Shown piece after piece: positions 7,686 to 15,900 of a stretch of 38,055 bases of DNA. Source of the DNA: CAYHSR01 sp043821725 (lineage in GTDB: Bacteria > Patescibacteriota > Patescibacteriia > Magasanikbacterales > GWA2-37-8); assembly GCA_043821725.1 (NCBI GenBank), contig JBDRCM010000028.1, forward strand, positions 1 through 38,055, read 5' to 3'. A program made the position numbers and the translations under genes. The notes under the pieces are model-generated. The model saw only the letters and a program-made list of their open reading frames with translations. It did not search any database and was not told the DNA's origin. How positions within the stretch are numbered: the first letter of the stretch is position 1; every line of letters begins with the position of its first letter.

Positions 7686-9428
7686 TTATGGAGAAACTAA
7701 ATATCCCTTAGCCCATCCCTTGTCGTTTTTTTGAAGTTTGTTGTCCAATCCTGAAATATTTATATTGAATTTTTTTTGTGTGAATTCATCAGTGGCCGTT
7801 ATATTAAAGCTTTCAATCAATTTAATCGGTTTGTTAATTTGCTGTGCGTTTGGCTCTGCCATTAATTCAAAATATAATCCAACATAGCTGTTTGGCATAA
7901 TACTTTGGCCAAGCGACCATTCCATGAAATTATTGGTTTTATTGTATGTTATTTTTGATCCGATTGTTACGCTTTGCTTGTCAGTCGGCTGTATTCCATT
8001 TGAAAGGCGCGCATTAAATACAAGGTCTTTAATTGCATTGGATGTATTGTTAATCTGCACAAAAGCCCAGTATTTTGTCTGCTTTTCAACCTGTGGAGGC
8101 AAAGGTCCTCGTCCAAGCTGATCTCCATCCTGCGTATAATAGCGAATTTCAGGCACAATTGAAATTTCAGTTGCTATTGGTATGTCATCAGCAAAGCCCT
8201 GTTCTTCATAGATTTGGTCAACAATCTGGCCCAATGATCCGCTTATTGTCGGAGTAATAACAAGTCGGGCGTTTTCAGCTCCGATTAAATTAAAGTTTTG
8301 TTTAAAATACAAATTTATTTCAAACTCATCACCGGCTCCGGCCGGCCCGTTGCTTAAAGATGTTCGATGATCTTTACTGATAATAATCGCATTATTTTCA
8401 TATTCAAGATGATTTTCAGATGCGGTTTTTTTCCAATCAATAATTTGAGGATAACTTGAGATTATTTTCATCTTAAGATTTTGTAAAGCAAAATTACTGT
8501 TATTTTTCCATGATAATTTAATTGGCGCAATTGTTGATGGCTCAACATATTTTAATTGATCGGGAAATTCAATTTTTGAAAAAAGAGAAGGCCTTACAAT
8601 TTTGATTTGTGCGTTAATTGTTTTTTGATTGAGAGCATGATTGTTAATAATCACCCTTGGATTTGCAACAATTGATACGATGTCCTGCTTGCTGTCCGCC
8701 TTAATTGATCCGCTAATTTTTTTTGTTTCTTTTGCATTAAGTGAAAAAACATCCGCAAACGGCTGATTGTATGTTTCAGGAAGATTTGTGGTAATGTCAA
8801 TTTTTTCTATTTTTTTGTCCGAGTCATTTGTAATTACATAATCAAACTGCAAATCAGTATTAATGAATGTTGAGCTTGGCACAATTAATTTGCTTTGCAA
8901 TGCGCTGTCTGACAAACTAATCAAATAATGCGAAAGTTTTTGTTCTTTTCTTTTTGTGTCTTCAGGCGTGTATGTAAGGCGTGCAATTATTTTTTCCTGC
9001 ACATTAAGATCCGTCCAAAGCCATCCATAAAGTTCAACTCTTCCATTTCCTCCGGCAGGCACCTCATCTATATTTAGGAATATTGAATTGTTGTCAAAGT
9101 ATTCAGGAGTTACTTTATCTCTGTCAACAATAAATCCATTTGGAAGTTGCAAGCCCAATGTTGTTGAAGAGAGTTGGAATTCACTTCTATTTAAATAATC
9201 AATTGTTATATGGACATAATCGCCGCTTCTTATTCGGCCACTGCCAAGCATAATGTGCAAGTCAATCATATCTGTTATTCCGGGCTTCCATAACATAAAA
9301 AATACGCTTGAGCCAAGCATCACAATTGCCAAAGCAAGCAAAGCCATATCAAAGGCAAACAGTTTTTTGGCATGCCTGTAAATTCCATGGTATTTGAGAT
9401 GAAAATGCTTTTTAAAAAATTTAATCAT
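7686..9428 (-). CDS. Membrane-anchored extracellular beta-rich protein of unknown function
   Basis: The 580-aa protein has a basic N-terminal cytoplasmic tail, one transmembrane helix (about residues 27-47, ALLALAIVMLGSSVFFMLW) and then a long extracytoplasmic region. That region looks like a series of Ig-like or DUF11/COG1361-type beta-sandwich domains: alternating short strands with phrases such as SGDYVHITIDYLNRSEFQL, NDSDKKIEKIDITTNLPETY and IKLSWKNNSNFALQNLKMKI. There are no Cys pairs and no catalytic motif. Proteins of this plan are common in Patescibacteria surface layers, where they may act in adhesion or as scaffolds; this role is inferred. A TTGCTT-18-TACAAT promoter on the minus strand puts the transcript start at about the ATG. 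It is transcribed alone. Confidence 0.75.
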   Translation of the reverse strand: MIKFFKKHFHLKYHGIYRHAKKLFAFDMALLALAIVMLGSSVFFMLWKPGITDMIDLHIMLGSGRIRSGDYVHITIDYLNRSEFQLSSTTLGLQLPNGFIVDRDKVTPEYFDNNSIFLNIDEVPAGGNGRVELYGWLWTDLNVQEKIIARLTYTPEDTKRKEQKLSHYLISLSDSALQSKLIVPSSTFINTDLQFDYVITNDSDKKIEKIDITTNLPETYNQPFADVFSLNAKETKKISGSIKADSKQDIVSIVANPRVIINNHALNQKTINAQIKIVRPSLFSKIEFPDQLKYVEPSTIAPIKLSWKNNSNFALQNLKMKIISSYPQIIDWKKTASENHLEYENNAIIISKDHRTSLSNGPAGAGDEFEINLYFKQNFNLIGAENARLVITPTISGSLGQIVDQIYEEQGFADDIPIATEISIVPEIRYYTQDGDQLGRGPLPPQVEKQTKYWAFVQINNTSNAIKDLVFNARLSNGIQPTDKQSVTIGSKITYNKTNNFMEWSLGQSIMPNSYVGLYFELMAEPNAQQINKPIKLIESFNITATDEFTQKKFNINISGLDNKLQKNDKGWAKGYLVSP

Positions 9429-9522
9429 ATTGTTATTGTATCACCAAATTCGCAAAATAAGCAACCATTAAAATCGCAAATTTGTAAATTTTCAATAAAC
9501 TCATACAAAGTTTATCACTATA

Positions 9523-9702
9523 TCATCCTGCGTCCTTTACCTGTCATCCTGAGCCCTTCGCTACGCTCGAGGATAAACTCCGCGACCGAAGAGCTTGCCC
9601 TGAATGAAATGAAGGGACCCCTCTGGTCATTCAAATTAATTCAAGTGAATTATTTAAGGGATTCTTCATCCCGACTAAGTCGGGATTCAGAATGACAGAC
9701 AT
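9523..9702. repeat. TCATCCTGAG-type intergenic repeat, copy 2
   Basis: It contains CCTGTCATCCTGAG, CCTTCGCTACGCTCGAGG, a segment shared with copy 4 (GAAGAGCTTGCCCTGAATGA), an internal GTCGGGAT palindrome and the closing TTCAGAATGACAG. With a small hairpin CGCTA/TAGCG (9722-9735) it fills the gap 9429-9777; no gene is visible there. Confidence 0.8.
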
Positions 9703-9777
9703 TTTTTAACATTTGTCATTTCGCTAGTAATAGCGCATTATGTTGGATAGCTCTATATGAATTCAATCTTAACTTAA

Positions 9778-9802
9778 CAAAAAACCTCCGTGTTTGAAGG
9801 TT
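9778..9802 (-). terminator. Rho-independent terminator of the HTH gene
   Basis: On the minus strand AACCT and AGGTT (9798-9802 with 9783-9787) pair around a 10-base loop, followed by a T-run. The stem is short (5 bp) but lies immediately after the stop codon of the HTH gene. Confidence 0.6.
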
Positions 9803-9806
9803 CTCA

Positions 9807-10152
9807 TTATTTGTCATTTTTTGCGTTTTCTTTGGAAGATTTTGGATTTACTGATTTTGGATTGGGCGAGTAAAGCGGATTTGAAATTTTCCATCCTGAA
9901 ACAAATTGGCCAATTCCTTTTTTTGCCAGCTTGTTTCTAATTGTCGTCTTTTTTTGAGACCATTTAACCAAACTTTCAAAATTTATCTTATACCTGTCGC
10001 CAACAACAACATATGTAATATCTCCTGAAGCTATTCCTCTTCTAATGGTTTGATTTGTAATTCCAAACAAACGCGCCGCTTCAGAAACAGATACTCTTAC
10101 AATTTCTTTTGGTGAATTTTGTATATGTTTTTTTTTCAGGGGTGTTTTCCAT
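9807..10152 (-). CDS. Small excisionase/MerR-like HTH protein, apparent frameshift in an A9 run
   Basis: The C-terminal 87 codons (from 10070) are in one frame and begin inside an HTH. The natural start is ATG 10152, whose frame reads MENTPEKK and then hits a run of nine A (plus strand T-run 10128-10136). If one A is skipped, the frames join and the protein continues HIQNSPKEIVRVSVSEAA then RLFGITNQTIRRGI, a complete excisionase-type HTH (SEAARLFGI) of about 115 aa. A basic Pro/Asn/Lys-rich tail follows. Without the shift the product ends after about 23 codons. The cause could be sequencing error, a phase-variable tract or transcriptional slippage. The start codon is overlapped by a perfect palindrome that probably mediates autoregulation. 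It likely binds DNA as a small regulator. Confidence 0.7.
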
Positions 10153-10180
10153 ATTTGTATACACTATCCTATACAAATAT
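10151..10180. promoter_or_regulatory. Palindromic operator over start codon and -10 box of the HTH gene
   Basis: ATATTTGTATA (10151-10161) and TATACAAATAT (10170-10180) form a perfect 11-bp inverted repeat with an 8-base spacer. It covers the HTH gene's start codon and most of its -10 box. A third copy of the half-site with flanks (GGATAGCGTATACAAATAT, 10285-10303) lies 120 bases away. The arrangement suggests negative autoregulation by the HTH protein. Confidence 0.75.
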
Positions 10181-10204
10181 AGCATTTTTTTGTTTTTTTG
10201 TCAA
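10176..10204 (-). promoter_or_regulatory. Near-consensus promoter of the HTH gene
   Basis: On the minus strand TTGACA (10204-10199), 17 bases, TATATT (10181-10176). The predicted start near 10169 leaves a leader of under 20 nt. The -10 box overlaps the distal operator arm. Confidence 0.8.
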
Positions 10205-10302
10205 GGTTTTGCCAAGTTTTATCATTCAACGTCAATTTTAGGCAAATTAGGTTGTAATTTTTAGTTTTTTTAATTTTTTGTACAGGATAGCGTATACAAA
10301 TA

Positions 10303-10490
10303 TCATCGTGAGGGTCTGTCCTGTCATCCTGAGGGTCTGTCCTGTCATTCTGAGGGTCTGTCCTGTCATCCTGAGTCCTTCGCTACGCTCGAGGATAAAC
10401 TCCGCGAAGGATCCCTTAAATTTACAATCAGAGGGATTCTTCACTTCATTCATTCGCTTTGCTCATTCATTTCGTTCAGAATGACATTTA
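10303..10490. repeat. TCATCCTGAG-type intergenic repeat, copy 3
   Basis: It begins with a short array of a 21-bp unit (CCTGTCATCCTGAGGGTCTGT) repeated about three times, then CCTTCGCTACGCTCGAGG, GGATCCCTTAAATTTACAAT and the inverted closing TTCAGAATGACA. The flank 10491-10535 matches the terminal sequence of copy 4, so the mobile unit is longer than the core. The rest of gap 10153-10787 holds the operator, the ECF sigma promoter and a 53-bp palindrome. No gene is seen in the repeat; its open frames are repeat translations. Confidence 0.85.
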
Positions 10491-10585
10491 AACGATTATT
10501 ATAAGTGTAAACAACGCTCGTAATTCTTACAATTAAGATCTATTTGTATATGCTTAATCATTCATTTGGATTAATTATACGGTAT

Positions 10586-10614
10586 TTGACCTAAATCAGG
10601 CAATCTGCTATTAT
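10586..10614 (+). promoter_or_regulatory. Sigma-70 promoter of the ECF sigma operon
   Basis: TTGACC (10586-10591), 17 bases, TATTAT (10609-10614). The predicted start near 10621 is 8 bases before the palindromic element at 10629-10681, which becomes the first hairpin of the mRNA. The promoter looks like a housekeeping one, not an ECF-type one. Confidence 0.75.
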
Positions 10615-10628
10615 TTACGAGCATTTAT

Positions 10629-10681
10629 GGGTCTGTCGCCAAATGCGCTTTCGTAACGAAATGGTATTTGGCGACAGACCC
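10629..10681. mobile_element. MITE-like palindrome, GGGTCTGTCGCC family, 53-bp minimal copy (A)
   Basis: GGGTCTGTCGCCAAAT at the left end and its exact complement at the right end enclose 21 bases that are also largely self-complementary (TTTCGTaacGAAA). The whole element can fold into one hairpin. It lies between the promoter and start codon of the ECF sigma gene. Flanks TTTAT and GTTAT may be a worn 5-bp duplication. Confidence 0.85.
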
Positions 10682-10787
10682 GTTATGCCTCTATGGGCAC
10701 AAATTATGGTTATGAATTCGTACTTGCCGGCTATTGCTAAACTGTAACATTTTCTTATTATCAACGTCTTCTAAGTTGTCAATTAAA

Positions 10788-11357
10788 ATGACGAAAAAAT
10801 TAAATCAAAAAATATTAATTTTCAAGATTCAGACCAAGAAGGATCCGGAAGCATTTGCAAAACTGTACGATCATTTTATTGAGCGCATTTACAGATTTGT
10901 TTATTTCAAAGTTTCAAAACATGAGGAAGCAGAAGATATTACTTCTGAAGTTTTCTTAAAAGCATGGAACTATATAAACGAAGGAAATAAAGTTGACAGC
11001 TTCAGCGGTTTGCTTTACAAGATCGCAAGAAATAGCATTATAGATCTTTACAGATCAAAATCAAACAAATTTGAAGTTGGGATTGACAACGCAGATGCAA
11101 TAAGGCAGTTGAGCTCGGAAAATGAAAAAGGAAGTGAAATACAAGACCAAGTTGATGATAAAATGCAGATTGAAAAGATAATCAAGGCCTTGCACAATCT
11201 TAAACAAGAATACAGAGAAATAATTACCCTGCGGTATATTGATGAATTAAGAATAAGCGAGATAGCGCACATCACCGGAAAAAGTCAAGTGTCAGTGAGA
11301 GTTACTTTGTTTCGTTCCATTAAAAAATTAAAAGAAATAATGGAGAGCAAAAAATGA
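10788..11357 (+). CDS. ECF-type RNA polymerase sigma factor
   Basis: The 189-aa product is a two-domain sigma factor of the extracytoplasmic-function group, which redirects RNA polymerase to a small regulon after a signal. Region 2 is seen at AFAKLYDHFIERIYRFVY and HEEAEDITSEVFLKAW. Region 4 has the HTH EYREIITLRYIDELRISEIA followed by GKSQVSVRVTLFRSIKKLKE. There is no region 1 or 3. ATG 10788 is chosen because the frame upstream offers only TTG at 10734 and a non-conserved stretch. The membrane DUF5667 gene starts 10 bases after the stop, so both are co-transcribed, as is usual for a sigma factor and its membrane regulator. Transcription starts from TTGACC-17-TATTAT and passes a 53-nt hairpin. 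Confidence 0.9.
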   Translation: MTKKLNQKILIFKIQTKKDPEAFAKLYDHFIERIYRFVYFKVSKHEEAEDITSEVFLKAWNYINEGNKVDSFSGLLYKIARNSIIDLYRSKSNKFEVGIDNADAIRQLSSENEKGSEIQDQVDDKMQIEKIIKALHNLKQEYREIITLRYIDELRISEIAHITGKSQVSVRVTLFRSIKKLKEIMESKK

Positions 11358-11367
11358 TAGTCATAGT

Positions 11368-12762
11368 ATGAATGAAATCTTAAAACAATTAAAAGGATTA
11401 AAGACAGAATACATTAATCCGTCACCTGATTGGGTTAGCAAAAACCGTTCTGTTTTGGTTGCTCAAATAAAAAATTCAGCTTCAAGTGCAACAGCAAAAC
11501 AGAGATTTAATCTTAATAATTTTTGGTTATTGGGATCCATATTTCTTCCTCAGAATTTTGTTTTTAAAGTTGTAAGGCCTGTTGTCGCGATATTAATGAT
11601 AATTGGGCTTGGGTCAGGAAGTTGGATAGCTACTGTTGCTGCTTCTCAAGATTCACTTCCGGGTGAATGGCTATACCAGGCAAAGCGCGCAACTGAAAAG
11701 ACGCAGATGGTTGCGGCCGTTGCAGTTGGAGCCAAAGAAACAGAAACCAAGCTTAGAGTTGGATTTGCCAAAAGAAGGGCTGTTGAAACAAAGCAATTAA
11801 TTCAAAGCCAAGATCCAAAGAAAATGGAAAGGGTTTCAGATGTTGTTAATGACTTAAAACAGGAAATGACAAAAGTAGGCCATGATTTGGATGATATAAA
11901 GAATCAGGATGATGGTAAAAACATATCTGCAGTATCTGTTAAAAATGTTGGAAAAGAGACAAACGAAATTACAGCCATTCTGGAACAGGCAGAAAGTGAG
12001 TTGGAAATTGCCAGCGTAAGTTCAACTTCTGAAAAAATAATTACAGATGGCTTGGCTGAAACAAAAGTTGTTACCAAAGAGACAAACGTAAAAGCCGTTG
12101 AAGTTATGGTTGAAAAGCATTTGCAAGGAGACACTTCGGTTTCAAAAGAGGAAGTAAAAGAAGCAATTAACGATCAGGTAAATTCAGACATAAGCAACAT
12201 GGAAGTGAATAAAAGAACAGTTGATCAAGTAAGCAGGGCTGTTGAAGACGCAGTTAAAGTTATGAGCCAAGGCAAAACACCTTCAGATTCATCTGTTGGC
12301 GCTTCATCAGTAAGCTCAACACCAACAATCAATGGTTTGTTATCCGCTTCAAGCAGTGCAAAAATGACAACATCAAGTATAAGCAGTAATCAAAATTTAA
12401 AGGAAAAAGTGGCGCAAGTTAATGAGCAGACAAAGCAAGCTGTAAGCGAGATGCAAAAAGTTTCTGATGTGGTAAGCCAGAAAGCAACAGAAGCAACTCA
12501 GATGTTGTCAACTGATAATTTTGCTGAAGCAATTAAATTAATAAAGCAGGTAAGTGATGTTTCAAATTTGGCTGACAAGACAGCAGGCCAGACAGTTAAA
12601 GCAATGCAACAAGTCGCGCCAATGGTTGCTGCTGTCCAAACAGCAATAAATGCCAGTTCCAGCACCACAGCCGGCCAGCCCGCGCTTATGCAAAATGCAA
12701 TTCAGACAAGCAATCCAATAGGATCAACAACACCAACGCTTCCCACTGTATCAGCGCAATAA
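11368..12762 (+). CDS. Membrane protein with DUF5667 domain, candidate anti-sigma factor
   Basis: The 464-aa protein has a short cytoplasmic N-terminus (about 1-67, including LKTEYINPSPDWVSKNRSVL), one transmembrane helix (about 70-92, PVVAILMIIGLGSGSWIATV), and then DSLPGEWLYQAKRATEKTQ, the entry of DUF5667. A long extracytoplasmic region follows, rich in K, E, S, T, V and A. It is predicted largely coiled or helical with low-complexity Ser/Thr linkers (residues ~305-345). The order ECF sigma then DUF5667 membrane protein is widespread and points to sigma sequestration by the N-terminal tail; this is inference. No ZAS zinc motif (HxxxCxxC) is seen. The next gene is the S-layer-like protein, which suggests control of, or sensing by, the cell surface. 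Confidence 0.75.
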   Translation: MNEILKQLKGLKTEYINPSPDWVSKNRSVLVAQIKNSASSATAKQRFNLNNFWLLGSIFLPQNFVFKVVRPVVAILMIIGLGSGSWIATVAASQDSLPGEWLYQAKRATEKTQMVAAVAVGAKETETKLRVGFAKRRAVETKQLIQSQDPKKMERVSDVVNDLKQEMTKVGHDLDDIKNQDDGKNISAVSVKNVGKETNEITAILEQAESELEIASVSSTSEKIITDGLAETKVVTKETNVKAVEVMVEKHLQGDTSVSKEEVKEAINDQVNSDISNMEVNKRTVDQVSRAVEDAVKVMSQGKTPSDSSVGASSVSSTPTINGLLSASSSAKMTTSSISSNQNLKEKVAQVNEQTKQAVSEMQKVSDVVSQKATEATQMLSTDNFAEAIKLIKQVSDVSNLADKTAGQTVKAMQQVAPMVAAVQTAINASSSTTAGQPALMQNAIQTSNPIGSTTPTLPTVSAQ

Positions 12763-12785
12763 TATCAATTATTCATGTCCTGCGT

Positions 12786-12956
12786 GGCTTGAGTTGCTTT
12801 TAAGCAAACTAAGCCAAGTGGGAGAGGAATTTGTTTAAAGCGGCGACGGCAAAAAGGTCGAGGATCCATAAGGATTCGCCTAGCCATTGTAATCCCGATT
12901 CATTCGGGATAAGCCCAAACCTGTTGACTTTCCTAATTGGTGGAGCGCGCAACAGG
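12786..12956 (+). ncRNA. Structured spacer/leader RNA before the S-layer-like gene
   Basis: The 214-base gap is GC-richer than its surroundings and full of helices. One hairpin is 12786-12815 (GGCTT/AAGCC and AGTTGCTT/AAGCAAACT). GGCGA 12842-12846 pairs with TCGCC 12876-12880, enclosing ATCC-ATAA-GGAT (12864-12875). A perfect hairpin is ATCCCGA/TCGGGAT (12892-12910). CCTGTTG 12920-12926 pairs with CAACAGG 12950-12956. AGGAA 12825-12829 could pair with TTCCT 12930-12934. An AAAAAGGTCGA string is shared with the metK leader. The final helix includes the AGGCGGG that would be the nearest ribosome-binding sequence for the S-layer start (12977). I cannot assign it to a known RNA family. Roles could be a riboswitch, mRNA stabiliser or translational control of a very abundant protein. 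Confidence 0.5.
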
Positions 12957-12976
12957 CGGGTTAAAAAATAATTAAT

Positions 12977-15900
12977 ATGTCCGATCTATTAAAGATTAGC
13001 AAAAAGGTCTTTACAATCGGTGTAGTGGCAACTACCATTCTTTGGTCAGTTGGCGCTAGCGTTTTGGTTGGCGGAGTGGCTGTTGCCGCTTCAACATGCC
13101 CAACATTAAAAGCTGGCGACAACATCAAAGTAGTTGGCAGACCTGCCATTTACTCGGTTAATAAAGACCTTGACTTAATGTATTATCCTTCCGGAAATGA
13201 GTTTAAGAGCTGGTATAGTGATTCTTTAACAGGAAGCTATACTTACAAAGGAAAATACATTTCAGTTTCTCAAGCATGTTTTGACAGCTTGGAAACACCA
13301 ACCGTAATGCCGGTAATGGTTAATTACCGACCAGGCAGTAAAGTTTTAAAGAGACCTTCTTCAGATCAGCTTTATGTCATTCTGCCGGATAACACAAAGC
13401 AATTAATTACTGATGCTGCGGCAAAAGTACTATATGGAGCCAGCTATGTACCGGTTCAAATGAGTGATGTATTTTGGCCAGGTTATGTAAATACAGCGAC
13501 CGGAACACTTGATGTTGATTCCAGCGGAAACGTTGCTCCTCATCAAGGCATGTTAGTCAAAGTTGGCACAAAAACATACTATGTTGATTCAGCCAGTGTT
13601 TTAAAAGAAGTTGATGCAACAGGCATGACAGCAAACCGCTTTAACAGCGTTTTTGTCATGACTTTGGACAGCGCGAACACTTCAGGCATGACAATGTCAA
13701 CTGAATTGGTAAGCGCAGAGGTACCAACTCTTACTGACGTAACTCAAGGCGTAGGCGATGGCACTTCAACAGTTCCTCCTGTAACAACAGCTGGAACAGT
13801 GGAAGTAAGCTTAAGCGCAAATACGCCTGATGCAGGAAATGTTGTTCTCAATGTCAATTCAGTGTTTGGAAAATTTGTTGTAAAGAACACAGGAAGCGCT
13901 GATGTAAAAGTAAATTCAGTTAAAATCGGAAGAACAGGCCTTGGCGCTACTGCTGATTTTAACTCCGTTTCTCTTTATGATGGCACAACAAAAATTGGCA
14001 CAACAAAGACATCATGGAGTTCAAATGGCTACATGACATACAATATTTCAGGTGGATGGACAGTATCTGCAGGAACAAGCAAGGAATTGACAATAAAAGG
14101 CAATTTAGGTACAGCTGCAAAATACAACGCCCTTGGAATTTTGGATTTGTCTCTCTCTGCAGGCACAGTTAGCGGAGCGCCTGTTTATGCAAATCAAATG
14201 ACAGGCGTTAATGTTACAGTTGGAAGAGTAACAATAACAGGACAAGGAACTGCTGCAACAAAGAAAATCGGTACAACAAATGTTGATTTAGCCAAATTTA
14301 GATTGGCAATCAGCTCTGTTGAAGATGCCAGTTTTGAAGGAATCACTCTTAAGAACAAAGCAGCGACAAGCAATGCATCTGATGCTGATGTAAGCAATGT
14401 ATATTTGTATAAGGGATCCACAAAGCTTGCAGGACCTGTTTCAATGGTAAGCGATAAAATCAAATTTACTCTTGATACTCCTTTTGATATAAACAAGAGT
14501 AAAAACGAAACCTTTACAGTTAAAGGAGATATTGTGAACGGAGATGGAAATACCATTGAATATGTATTGGACAATGCAACTGACTTGATTGTTACAGGTA
14601 AGACATATAACACTTATTTGGCTGTAACATCAGGGGCTTATGATGTAGCCACAGAAGGTTCAATCATTACCATTAGCGGAGCTGAATTAAATGTTGCTTT
14701 TTCAAGCTCTGCTCTTGACACAGCTAATGATAGAACAGATGTTACATTTGGAACTCTTACTTTAGGATCAGGCGCGACAGATGTTAAGATAACAAATTTT
14801 GTTCTTGGTGTTGATGAAAACGCCGCAGGTGGAAGCGGAGCAGCTCAGTTTGATGTTGATGAATTTGAAATGGTTGACAATGCTGATGGAACAACTTACT
14901 CCGGCACAATGACAGGCGGAGGAGATGGCGATGATGACAGTGAAATATGGACATTTACAGATGAAGTATATTTAACAGCAGGAGAAACCCGCACATTTAC
15001 TGTTCGCGGAGATATTCCTAACAGTGTTACATCTTCAGATGCGTATCGCGTTACTTCAACAATCAGCAGTTCTTATTGGACAGCTGAAACAGTTCCTGCC
15101 GGAGATGCTGTATCAAGTTTCTCAATTGGAAGCTTTACAGGCAATTGGGTAACTGTTAAAGACGCTTACCTCACAGCAAAAGCAACTCCGTTGAACGTTG
15201 GAAATGCTGTTGCAGGAGACACAAATGTTATTCTGTATAAAGGCACATTAGAAGCCACAGCAGGCGATGTACATGTAGAAGCATTTGACTTTGAAGCAGA
15301 CACCACCTTGGGAACTGCTAATTGGTCTGATCTTGGTCTTTATACCGTTGATTCAGCCGGCGCTTATACTTTAGTGCAGAATATTACGAATGCTTCAATG
15401 ACATCAGGTACATTACAATTTGATTCTGTTGACTTGAATGTTGTTGTAGGATCTGCCAACAAAGTAACATTTGTTGTTAAAGGTACTATTGCCAGCTCTA
15501 TTGATAGCGGAAATAATGTAGCTAAGATAAAATTGGACTACATTACAGGAAAAGATGGTGACAATGATTCAGTAACTACATATAATTCAGCCGGCACTGC
15601 TATTGCAAACGGAGGAACAAGTGAAAGCACAACTCGCCAAATTACTCTGTATGCAAAAGGCATATTATATGTTCAAATGCGTAATGCAGATAGCGGATTC
15701 AATAAAGACAGGGTCTTGCTAGCAGGCACAGATGTGTGGGTAGGCAAAATACGAATGCGTTCAGTATATGAAGACATCTTGGTAAAGGACGTAAAGCTTA
15801 CCAATAATGTAGCAGCGGCATATGATGTTGTTGAACAGGTATGTCTATATACAGCTCAATCAACAGCCAGTGAAAATTTAGCTGGTTGCACAACTGTTGA

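Noticed and set aside
10303..10380. Short tandem array resembling a CRISPR
   Set aside because: The 21-bp units are contiguous, there are no unique spacers and no cas genes; it is the repeat core.
10247..10484. Two ~68-aa open frames on opposite strands with PVILSPSLRSRINSA-like sequence
   Set aside because: They are translations of the TCATCCTGAG repeat; the same peptide appears from other copies (for example 18644-18832) and has no start signals.
14194..14613. 139-aa frame antisense to the S-layer-like gene (also 16312-16722)
   Set aside because: They are antisense shadows of a compositionally biased real gene, without promoter or ribosome-binding site.
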